The notes under the pieces are model-generated. The model was not told the DNA's origin, ran no database searches, and worked only from the letters and a program-made list of their open reading frames with translations. From a virus, in IMG/VR virus record IMGVR_UViG_3300046777_000473, positions 1 through 45,694 of that record: DNA of 45,694 nucleotides, one strand, 5' to 3'. The position numbers and the translations under genes were made by a program. Of this stretch, positions 40,475 through 45,694 are shown in pieces; within the stretch, counting starts at the first letter, position 1, and each line of letters opens with the position of its first letter.

Positions 40475-41281
40475 TTAGTAATCCTCTGCTTCTTTTCGAG
40501 TCAGGAAAAAGTGGATGCCATGGGTACACTCCACACGAATGTCGGGATCATACTTGTTAGGGTATACAGTCTGGCCTACCTCATACCGGGTTTTGCCACA
40601 GTGAATAGACTCTCCTTGCCCTTCAATAACGACAGCATACTCAGCCCGACACTTACGACCTACAAGTGTTGCAGTTCTTTCAGCTTCTGCGGGGATAAGC
40701 AAGGTCACAATTCCTCCCAAAACTTTCTTGAATCCATAGAGAGGATAGCCCTTTGGTGTAATTTGAAAATGTGGCAGGTTAGCCCCTTCAAGGCTAGCCC
40801 CTTCAAGGCTAGCCCCTTTAAGGTTAGCCACTTCAAGGTTAGCCCCTTTAAGGTTAGCCCCTTCAAGGTCAGCCCCATAAAGGTTAGCCCCTTCAAGGTT
40901 AGCCCCTTCAAGGTTAGCCCCATAAAGGTTAGCCCCATAAAGGACAGCCCCTTCAAGGTTAGTCTCTTTAAGGTTAGCCCCATAAAGGTTAGCCCCTTTA
41001 TGGTAAGCCCCTTTAAGGTTAGCCCCATAAAGGTTAGCCCCTTTAAGGTTAGCCACTTCAAGGTTAGCCCCTTTAAGGTTAGTCTCTTTAAGGTTAGCCC
41101 CTTTAAGGTAAGCCCCATAAAGGTTAGCCCCTTTAAGGTTAGCCCCTTTAAGGTTAGCCCCTTCAAGGTCAGCCCCTTTAAGGTTAGCCACTTCAAGGTT
41201 AGCCCCTTTAAGGTTAGCCCCATAAAGGTTAGCCTCTTCAAGGTTAGTACAAGGCTCAATCTTGTATCCGTTGACTTCCAT
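40475..41281 (-). CDS. Pentapeptide-repeat protein with C-terminal DUF5758-like domain
   Basis: 268 residues. From about 11 to 170, roughly thirty A(N/D)LxG pentapeptides form a right-handed beta helix with the size and charge of DNA, as in Qnr/MfpA-type DNA mimics. Residues 180-268 ([20 protein letters not shown] ... [14 protein letters not shown]) are DUF5758-like. At DNA level the repeats are a nearly perfect 15-bp tandem array. Targets could be gyrase or a host DNA-binding defence protein; both are speculation. Confidence 0.85.
   Translation of the reverse strand: MEVNGYKIEPCTNLEEANLYGANLKGANLEVANLKGADLEGANLKGANLKGANLYGAYLKGANLKETNLKGANLEVANLKGANLYGANLKGAYHKGANLYGANLKETNLEGAVLYGANLYGANLEGANLEGANLYGADLEGANLKGANLEVANLKGASLEGASLEGANLPHFQITPKGYPLYGFKKVLGGIVTLLIPAEAERTATLVGRKCRAEYAVVIEGQGESIHCGKTRYEVGQTVYPNKYDPDIRVECTHGIHFFLTRKEAEDY
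40780..41245. repeat. 15-bp tandem repeat array encoding the pentapeptides
   Basis: About 31 units of a 15-bp repeat. The plus strand reads AAGGTTAGCCCCTTT with variants CCTTCA and CCATAA in the last part. Unit number is likely to vary by slippage, so other isolates may carry a different count. Confidence 0.9.
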
Positions 41282-41307
41282 TATTCTTCTCCTTCGTTGT
41301 GAGTATG

Positions 41308-41336
41308 TGTATAAGTGATTCTTTCCTGATTGTCAA
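41308..41336 (-). promoter_or_regulatory. Minus-strand promoter before the pentapeptide gene
   Basis: On the minus strand TTGACA (41336-41331), 17 bp, TATACA (41313-41308), with GAATC at 41321-41317 close to the -10. Confidence 0.8.
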
Positions 41337-41339
41337 GTA

Positions 41340-41822
41340 TTATTTGAACCACTCAGGAACCTCTCGGTTAGTCCACACCATACTAAACTTGTCTTTCTTG
41401 GTCTTGTAGTAGTTCCTGTATGATTGGACAGGATCACCCTTTACGATACACTCAGGTTCATGCTGCATGGCAAGAGCAAAAGGTGTACACTCTTTATCAG
41501 AGATACCAGAGGGAAACCTGTTAAGAACACCAGCCAGCTTGGTTTCACACAGATGTACTTTACCATACCTGTTAGTGTACTCTTCACATAGAGCAAGGAA
41601 GTGATCAAAGAGCCATTTGTAGTTAGCTTTGGACTGTCTGGCCCATACACTGCAAGGATGATTCTTATGTGTAGGTTTGTACATGATAGCATCAGCACTA
41701 CCACAAAGATGATGTGCAGTAGAAAGCATCTGTGCAGTCTCAAGGATCATCTTGACTACGTGCTTGTCACACTGCATCTGTGCAGCTTCTACAGGGTTGT
41801 CAGACAGTACAAAGATGTTCAT
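41340..41822 (-). CDS. Conserved phage protein (160 aa), sometimes called pyrimidine dimer glycosylase-like
   Basis: From ATG 41822 (ATGA overlap with the deaminase stop). MNIFVLSDNPVEAAQMQCDK, then HVVKMILETAQMLSTAHH, later NHPCSVWARQSKANYKWLF: a family found in many phages, some annotated as pyrimidine-dimer DNA glycosylase; I cannot confirm that activity. His/Cys-rich. Confidence 0.7.
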   Translation of the reverse strand: MNIFVLSDNPVEAAQMQCDKHVVKMILETAQMLSTAHHLCGSADAIMYKPTHKNHPCSVWARQSKANYKWLFDHFLALCEEYTNRYGKVHLCETKLAGVLNRFPSGISDKECTPFALAMQHEPECIVKGDPVQSYRNYYKTKKDKFSMVWTNREVPEWFK

Positions 41823-42130
41823 GTGTGTACTACTTCCTTGATGTTTGTGGCAGCTATTGCACTCTGGCATACAGGGCAAGGTTTAGCTGATCTTGTGTTG
41901 CCTTCATTGTCATAACGTGTTACCACGATTCGATGTGCTTTGTCAAGTTGTTTGCACCTTGTGATAGCATGTATTTCAGCATGTAGGTAAATCTTTTCAG
42001 GAAGACCTACACACTCTGCATGATGTGACTGTAAAGGATGTGTTTTGTGGTAGCTGTTCTGACCAATAGATAGCACTCGACCCCGCTTGTCATATATGAT
42101 AGCAGTAATCTCATACCTCTTTTTAGTCAT
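41819..42130 (-). CDS. dCMP/cytidine deaminase-like zinc enzyme
   Basis: 103 residues. Zinc site HAE (50-52) and PCPVC (84-88) with the catalytic Glu 52: the CMP/dCMP deaminase core. The protein is short and lacks the long C terminus of classical dCMP deaminases. It may supply dUMP for ThyX. It is the first gene after a strong promoter; GGGGAG lies 6 nt before ATG. Confidence 0.75.
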   Translation of the reverse strand: MTKKRYEITAIIYDKRGRVLSIGQNSYHKTHPLQSHHAECVGLPEKIYLHAEIHAITRCKQLDKAHRIVVTRYDNEGNTRSAKPCPVCQSAIAATNIKEVVHT

Positions 42131-42160
42131 TTCGTACTCCCCATCTGCTTCGTTGCATTC

Positions 42161-42189
42161 TTTATAACTGATTCGTAGTCAGTTGTCAA
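42161..42189 (-). promoter_or_regulatory. Main minus-strand early promoter
   Basis: On the minus strand TTGACA (42189-42184), 17 bp, TATAAA (42166-42161), close to consensus, and GAATC at 42174-42170 near the -10. A second TTTGACAAC lies 25 bp further upstream. It should drive the deaminase and possibly the whole left operon. Confidence 0.8.
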
Positions 42190-42230
42190 CAAGTTTTTCT
42201 GCTTTGTTGTCAAAGTTTTATATAGAAAAA

Positions 42231-42336
42231 TGAACATTTCCGCGCAGGTTTGGAAAAAGGCGAACATTTCCCTCTTAGGTTTTGGCGAACATTTCCCTCG
42301 TGGGGTATTTCTTGAGCTTTTCCCTCGTGGGGATAG
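42231..42336 (+). repeat. Iteron-like repeats GAACATTTCC(CTC)
   Basis: Copies start at 42232, 42262, 42287 and 42314 (the last is GAGCTTTTCCCTC). Spacing is 25-30 bp, about 2.5-3 helical turns. The third and fourth share CCCTCGTGGGG. They sit in the divergent control region. They could be origin iterons or regulator sites. Confidence 0.6.
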
Positions 42337-42339
42337 GAT

Positions 42340-42857
42340 CACATATAGGCGATTTCTGCGGGTGCATTGCCGCAGCGCAGCGTTAGCACGACAGAATCAA
42401 TCGTATTTGCAAAGATGTCACGTCAAGCAGAATCTTTTCTGCAAGCCACAAAAAATATTAGTGTGACATTTTTAGCACTTGCAGCAAAGCTGCTCGGTGA
42501 TTCGCTATTGCCCAGCCTCCCCCAAGCCCGTAGGGCGACGGCATTCCATGCCTAGTGTTTTTTGCGAACGCAATGTGCGCCCCTGCCCGACCGAATCGAG
42601 TTCATATGACGTATATAAGGCGAATCGGTATGAGATGCAAGCGGAAAATTTAGGGCAGCTTGCCGCTTGGAATAACGATCAATCGAGTCGTGTATTATCC
42701 TGGTTCTCTTGTGTTTTGACCTATTGACAGCCAAGCGAATCGCGGCTTATAAGGTGCCTATGCCGCCACCCATATAGGGGCCGGGGGAGTGGGTCTGACG
42801 GGCCTGCCTAGTGCCCGAATCTTGATTGATAGGGCCGGATAAAACTTTCCTCTTTTC
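42340..42857. other. Divergent control region, no firm gene
   Basis: Nothing here is convincing as a gene except possibly a 46-residue frame 42415-42555 (MSRQAESFLQATKNISVTFL) with no ribosome site. The region is GANTC-rich (at least eight sites) and includes a plus-strand promoter at 42724. Candidate origin or regulatory region. Confidence 0.5.
42724..42753 (+). promoter_or_regulatory. Plus-strand promoter for the right-hand small genes
   Basis: TTGACA (42724-42729), 18-bp spacer, TATAAG (42748-42753). The spacer holds GCGAATCGC, an odd-centred palindrome with GANTC in the middle. Confidence 0.65.
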
Positions 42858-42860
42858 ATG

Positions 42861-42879
42861 CACCTAAGCGGGTTAGGTG
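42861..42879 (+). other. Stem-loop before the first right-hand gene
   Basis: CACCTAA (42861-42867) pairs with TTAGGTG (42873-42879) over a five-base loop, about 24 bases before the next ATG. Possible leader regulation or weak pause. Confidence 0.4.
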
Positions 42880-42902
42880 TATCAACTAGGGAAAGCAAAA
42901 GC

Positions 42903-43121
42903 ATGATTTATACTGACTTAGACTCGCTTGCCGTCGCAGCAGCTAACACCGTAGGGCAGGAAAACTTCGCAAGGCTTGGAAAGCTTGTCCAAGTTTACTT
43001 TGACGCGCTGGAAAACCCGCCTGCCGGAATCATTGGAGTCGGCGCTATCGCCTATGCTGAGCAAGCCTTGATTGGTTACCAAATCAGTCTGATTCATCTG
43101 TCTGATATGGTGACTGAGTGA
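42903..43121 (+). CDS. Hypothetical protein (72 aa)
   Basis: From ATG 42903. MIYTDLDSLAVAAANTVGQE then AAGIIGVGAI-like hydrophobic stretch, probably helical. First gene of the right-hand operon; ends with GTGA overlap with the next gene. Not recognised. Confidence 0.6.
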   Translation: MIYTDLDSLAVAAANTVGQENFARLGKLVQVYFDALENPPAGIIGVGAIAYAEQALIGYQISLIHLSDMVTE

Positions 43122-43195
43122 TACGGGAAACAATATCAACTGTCCTATTCCTAGTGCTGGCCTATGTTCTGGCTGTAACACTCTTCGCAATCTGA
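43118..43195 (+). CDS. Tiny membrane protein (25 aa), GTG start
   Basis: One hydrophobic helix (ISTVLFLVLAYVLAVTLFAI). GTG overlaps the previous stop (GTGA). Such one-helix proteins are often phage toxins or inhibitors; no direct support for this here. Confidence 0.45.
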   Translation: MIRETISTVLFLVLAYVLAVTLFAI

Positions 43196-43210
43196 AAAGG
43201 AAAAACTGGA

Positions 43211-43408
43211 ATGCAAGTTTCTCTGTCAATTGAAGTCTCTAGCGGCAACGAGTCTTTCCAAGGCGGAAACCATGGAAGCGAAATTGCAAGAATCTTGTCT
43301 GCTTTCAGCGAATCTATCTTACAAGGGAATGAGGGGCCTTTTGTATTGCGGGACGCTAATGGGAACAAAGTAGGGGAAGCCTTTTTTGAGGCTTGGGAAA
43401 AGGACTAA
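43211..43408 (+). CDS. Hypothetical protein (65 aa)
   Basis: MQVSLSIEVSSGNESFQGGN, ARILSAFSESILQGNEGPFV: mixed alpha/beta. AAAAGGAAAAACTGGA precedes ATG. Not recognised. Confidence 0.6.
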   Translation: MQVSLSIEVSSGNESFQGGNHGSEIARILSAFSESILQGNEGPFVLRDANGNKVGEAFFEAWEKD

Positions 43409-43412
43409 CACA

Positions 43413-43637
43413 ATGGCAATGCTGAAAATTCGCGCCCTGAACGATAACACCAAGGGCTTTCGGTTTGATGTTATCGGGATCAAAGGCTTGTATCGAAAAC
43501 GTTCCTTCAAGACTCGGTATGAATTGAATATCGGTCACGGCGATACTTTCTCTGACATTCATTTCGGCAAGCGTTCTCTGTATATTGAACAAATTGCCCC
43601 TTTGCGTAAACTGTTCGCTTTTGCTGGCAATAAATAG
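43413..43637 (+). CDS. Hypothetical basic protein (74 aa)
   Basis: MAMLKIRALNDNTKGFRFDV, then Arg/Lys-rich YRKRSFKTRYELNIGHGD. Small basic and beta-rich; a nucleic-acid-binding role is possible. It starts 5 nt after the preceding stop; a longer frame from 43386 would overlap it. Confidence 0.6.
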   Translation: MAMLKIRALNDNTKGFRFDVIGIKGLYRKRSFKTRYELNIGHGDTFSDIHFGKRSLYIEQIAPLRKLFAFAGNK

Positions 43638-43648
43638 GGATTTTCGGG

Positions 43649-43677
43649 ATAGGCTGTTAATTCGGCCTATTTCATAA
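43649..43677 (+). terminator. Weak hairpin after the 74-aa gene
   Basis: ATAGGC (43649-43654) pairs with GCCTAT (43665-43670), followed by TTTCATAAAA. Marginal as a terminator. Confidence 0.35.
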
Positions 43678-43700
43678 AAACCCTAACAAGGAAAGAGACA

Positions 43701-44372
43701 ATGCGAGTCCACATATCCTATCGTTCAAATAATGCCAAAACAGGCCCGATTCCTGTTACCACAACAAGCGCCGACACTTGCCCGCCATCTTGTCCGTTCA
43801 ATGATGGATCATGTTATGCTAAATCCGGCCCCTTGGCGATACACTGGAAAGCGGTTTCCAGCGGTCAACGTGGGTTAGACTGGCAAGCATTCTTGCGGGA
43901 ATTGGCAAGCTTTCCCATGGGTCTTTGGCGAATGAATCAGGCGGGGGATTTGCCGGGTGATGGAGACTCGCTGGACGTTGAAAAACTGGCGCAATTAGTC
44001 AAAGCAAACAATGGCCGGAAAGGTTTCACGTACACTCACAAGCCTCTTGCTACACAAAAGGAAAGGGATGCGGTTCAACAGGCAAACGCTAACGGATTCA
44101 CTATCAATCTATCAGGCAACAGCCCTAGTCATGCCGATACACTAGCAGACTTGGCCATTGCCCCGGTGACAACCGTTCTGCCCCATGACATGCTGGAGAA
44201 CACCACAACACCCAAGGGAAGGCGCATTGTCATATGTCCTGCCGTTACACGCGACAACGTATCTTGCGCCACATGTGGGCTTTGTCAGATAGCAGATAGA
44301 GGCTGCATTGTCGGTTTCCCTGCTCATGGCATAGCTAAACGCAAAGCTTCGGCTATCGCCTCAACCGCCTAA
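43701..44372 (+). CDS. Cys-rich conserved phage/plasmid protein (DUF7227-like)
   Basis: 223 residues. N terminus NAKTGPIPVTTTSADTCPPS, CPFNDGSCYAKSG; centre WRMNQAGDLPGDGD and FTYTHKPLA; C terminus CPAVTRDNVSCATCGLCQIA. The Cys/His pattern suggests metal clusters at both ends. The family is widespread in phages and plasmids and has no known function that I can state. AAGGAAAGAGACA precedes ATG. Confidence 0.7.
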   Translation: MRVHISYRSNNAKTGPIPVTTTSADTCPPSCPFNDGSCYAKSGPLAIHWKAVSSGQRGLDWQAFLRELASFPMGLWRMNQAGDLPGDGDSLDVEKLAQLVKANNGRKGFTYTHKPLATQKERDAVQQANANGFTINLSGNSPSHADTLADLAIAPVTTVLPHDMLENTTTPKGRRIVICPAVTRDNVSCATCGLCQIADRGCIVGFPAHGIAKRKASAIASTA

Positions 44373-44425
44373 CGGCTTAACTTCTGCTATCGCCTCTAAC
44401 TGAACCTCTATCTAGGAGTCTATCT

Positions 44426-44590
44426 ATGTTCTATCGCCTCGCCCTTGATCTTCCGAACCTTGAAGCCTTGGCTTGCACCTTTGGCCCTATCTTTAACAAT
44501 GTGGAAAGCGCCCTGAAGGCCCGGTCCTTCTTGGAATGTTCTGGCAAGGCCAAATATCCGGTTATGGTAGTCAATCTAAAGACCCCGTAA
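44426..44590 (+). CDS. Hypothetical protein (54 aa)
   Basis: MFYRLALDLPNLEALACTFG and ending VMVVNLKTP. GGAGTCTATCT precedes ATG. The decamer CTATCGCCTC occurs at about 44352, 44389 and 44432, just before and inside the gene. Not recognised. Confidence 0.55.
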   Translation: MFYRLALDLPNLEALACTFGPIFNNVESALKARSFLECSGKAKYPVMVVNLKTP

Positions 44591-44602
44591 CCTAGTCAGA
44601 TT

Positions 44603-44637
44603 CCCCATGCTGCATTGTCCTTCTTTGTGGCATGGGG
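44603..44637 (+). terminator. Hairpin after the 54-aa gene
   Basis: CCCCATGC (44603-44610) pairs with GCATGGGG (44630-44637) over a 19-nt loop. No T-run follows, so it may be a processing site rather than a terminator. Confidence 0.4.
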
Positions 44638-44659
44638 CTTCCCATATGTTCTCGTTATG

Positions 44660-44688
44660 GTTCAATATGTTATACTATAACATTGAAC
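44660..44688. promoter_or_regulatory. Imperfect palindrome, possible operator
   Basis: The 29-bp dyad runs from GTTCAATATGTTATA to TATAACATTGAAC, with one unpaired base. It is A/T-rich and has no T-tract after it. A dimeric regulator could bind here. Confidence 0.5.
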
Positions 44689-44825
44689 GGTTCTGATCCG
44701 TTATGAGTGTATTTGAGCGATTATGAGCGATTCTTAATGTGAGTGGCGAATCAGTATCCTAGCGCCTATTTTTACCAAATTTAGTATGTCAAGCTATTTA
44801 TTTCCACTATGGATAGATATTTCTA

Positions 44826-44863
44826 TTGACATATGGGACCCCCAGGATTATACGGGGTGATTC
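44826..44863 (+). promoter_or_regulatory. Plus-strand promoter with downstream GANTC
   Basis: TTGACA (44826-44831), 17 bp, TATACG (44849-44854), then GATTC at 44859-44863. It precedes the 28-aa frame. Confidence 0.55.
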
Positions 44864-44935
44864 GTTTTGGGGGTGTTAGACCACTTGGAATCCAAGACAA
44901 AAATTCTTCGCCTCTACCTAAAGGAGAGTACCGTT

Positions 44936-45022
44936 ATGGATCATCTGTTATGGATAAAAATAGAATCGTTATGGATCAATGCGTTATGGTTTTTAGAAAA
45001 AAAAATATTTTTCGAGACTTGA
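44936..45022 (+). CDS. Micro-ORF (28 aa) built on GTTATGG repeats
   Basis: MDHLLWIKIESLWINALWFL then EKKIFFET, with AAAGGAG 9 nt before ATG. The DNA has GTTATGGAT-type repeats at 44933, 44947, 44968 and 44983. Either a small hydrophobic peptide or an accidental frame over a repeat with another role. Confidence 0.4.
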   Translation: MDHLLWIKIESLWINALWFLEKKIFFET

Positions 45023-45047
45023 CACACCGACTCACATACATTATCTA
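44993..45047 (+). promoter_or_regulatory. Promoter P3 with AT-rich upstream element
   Basis: AAAAAAAAATATTTTT precedes TTGACA (45019-45024), 17-bp spacer, TATCTA (45042-45047). The spacer contains CGACTCACATACAT, identical to P1, with GANTC at 45029-45033. It would drive the junction-spanning gene. Confidence 0.8.
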
Positions 45048-45146
45048 TAGTACTGTTCGGTCCCCCCTCCTATATATACCACCTACTATTACAATCCTAC
45101 TGAGTATCTACATCAAGTACTTGATTATCTGCTATAGATGATTATC

Positions 45147-45214
45147 TGTACCCTACAGTATATACCACAAAGGAAGATGTTGTACCCTACAGTATATACC
45201 ACAAAGGAAGATGT
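45147..45214 (+). repeat. Tandem 34-bp repeat in the leader of the junction gene
   Basis: Two exact 34-bp copies (45147-45180 and 45181-45214), each with TGTACCCTAC, GTATATACC and AAAGGAAGATGT, so the ribosome site is duplicated. The GTACCC...TATATACC part resembles the ends of the 59-bp blocks and the P3 leader. Confidence 0.85.
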
Positions 45215-45215
45215 A

Positions 45216-45694
45216 ATGAAGAGTATGGAAGATAACACCTATAATGGATTTACTAGACTTGACCTAGAACATAGGTTTATCTATGATCCTATCGGTGGTA
45301 CTTTCTTTAATAAGAAGAATGGTAGACCATTGACATCTACTAGAGAAGGTAGATTAGTACTTGTGGTTAGAGACAATGACCGTATTGTATCATTGAGTGC
45401 TGCTAAGGTAGCTTTGATGATGATGGATGAGAAAGTATTGACTAAAGATGAGACTATTAGGTTTATTGATGGTAATCCTCTCAATCTGTCATACAAGAAC
45501 ATAGGTGTTATGCCTAAGTCTAAGACTGTAAAGGTTAGATCAGTAGAACAACCATATTCTGTGGCCACAGAACATCCTAGGGTATTCAAGATTATGCCTA
45601 AAGGTTTCTTTGTGGTGAGGAGAGGTTCCAAGCAGGCTGTCTATAGAACCTATAGTTATGATGAAGCTGTTGTTGTGGCTAATGAGTGGTTAAA
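45216..45694 (+). CDS. Degenerate HNH/AP2-like DNA-binding protein (junction-spanning, 185 aa)
   Basis: Starts at ATG 45216 after AAAGGAAGATGTA and continues at base 128 of the window to a stop at 204-206. FIYDPIGGTFFNKKNGRPLT, then DETIRFIDGNPLNLSYKNIG, follows the layout of phage HNH endonucleases, but the expected catalytic His residues are absent (FIDGN where HxDGN is usual). An AP2-like C terminus follows. It may be a DNA-binding regulator derived from a homing endonuclease. Confidence 0.6.
   Translation, partial: MKSMEDNTYNGFTRLDLEHRFIYDPIGGTFFNKKNGRPLTSTREGRLVLVVRDNDRIVSLSAAKVALMMMDEKVLTKDETIRFIDGNPLNLSYKNIGVMPKSKTVKVRSVEQPYSVATEHPRVFKIMPKGFFVVRRGSKQAVYRTYSYDEAVVVANEWL
45568..45694. 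repeat. Terminal direct repeat, right copy
   Basis: Identical to bases 1-127; see the left copy. Confidence 0.95.

Noticed and set aside
40780-41245. Regular short repeats that might suggest a CRISPR array
   Set aside because: The repeats are contiguous 15-bp coding units without spacers, and they encode pentapeptides.
40705-41259. Second minus-strand frame over the same array (GLTLK repeats)
   Set aside because: Frame-shifted reading of the repeats without the conserved C-terminal domain.
40406-41302. 298-codon plus-strand frame of FKVSP repeats opposite the pentapeptide gene
   Set aside because: It is the reverse reading of the 15-bp array. The minus-strand frame has a promoter, a C-terminal domain and a known family.
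42127-42342. 71-codon minus-strand frame before the deaminase
   Set aside because: It covers the main early promoter and the iteron-like repeats, so transcription would start inside it.
42367-42555. 62-codon plus-strand frame in the control region
   Set aside because: No ribosome site and no family resemblance. It is upstream of the plus-strand promoter at 42724; left as a possibility only.
1-45694. Integrase, CI-like repressor, attachment site
   Set aside because: No frame resembles a tyrosine or serine recombinase or a phage repressor, so a lysogenic life style is not supported.

Overview
This window is best read as one complete, circularly closed genome map of a tailed, siphovirus-like phage. 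Its first 127 bases are repeated exactly as its last 127 bases, inside one gene that runs across the ends, so the unique length is 45,567 bp. No integrase, CI-like repressor or RNA polymerase gene is visible. The phage looks virulent and dependent on host sigma-70 RNA polymerase, since several TTGACA / 17 bp / TATAAT-like promoters are present. The host is probably an alphaproteobacterium, perhaps Rhodobacteraceae. The reasons are the GC-rich host-like cassette at 37.4-38.1 kb, the cobalamin-dependent ribonucleotide reductase, and a striking pattern of GANTC sites, the target of alphaproteobacterial CcrM. This host assignment is inference.

Layout. (1) 0.2-0.66 kb: promoter, structured leader and two tRNA-like genes. 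(2) 0.67-22.65 kb, plus strand: late genes in the order terminase, portal, an unusual block of fibre-like virion genes, protease/scaffold, decoration and major capsid proteins, neck proteins, tail tube, frameshifted tail chaperone, tape measure, tail tip, fibre, lysis cassette. A bidirectional terminator closes the unit. (3) 22.7-42.13 kb, minus strand: replication and metabolism genes packed with 1-8 bp stop/start overlaps. They include Dps, PhoH, glutaredoxin, class II RNR, MazG, a methyltransferase, a phosphoesterase, endonuclease I, a DpdA-like transglycosylase with a VUT/YhhQ transporter, exonuclease, ThyX, a candidate SSB, family A DNA polymerase and primase-helicase, followed by many small genes each led by its own promoter. 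(4) 42.13-42.9 kb: a divergent control region with iteron-like repeats. (5) 42.9-45.7 kb, plus strand: small, unrecognised, probably immediate-early genes and a degenerate HNH/AP2-like protein that wraps through the ends.

How it works together. The minus-strand genes divert host nucleotides (RNR, ThyX, dCMP deaminase-like, MazG), copy DNA with a T7-like replisome and may install 7-deazaguanine bases using imported precursor (VUT plus DpdA, with no precursor biosynthesis genes seen). The plus-strand late unit builds the virion and lyses the cell.

The most interesting signals are: (a) GANTC is scarce over about 41 kb, dense in the last 3 kb, and sits in or beside nearly every recognisable early promoter; (b) a 59-bp promoter-like block occurs twice, once before the tail genes and once antisense to the early operon; (c) the minimal DpdA/transporter pair; (d) a GC-rich cassette inserted between copies of a short repeat.
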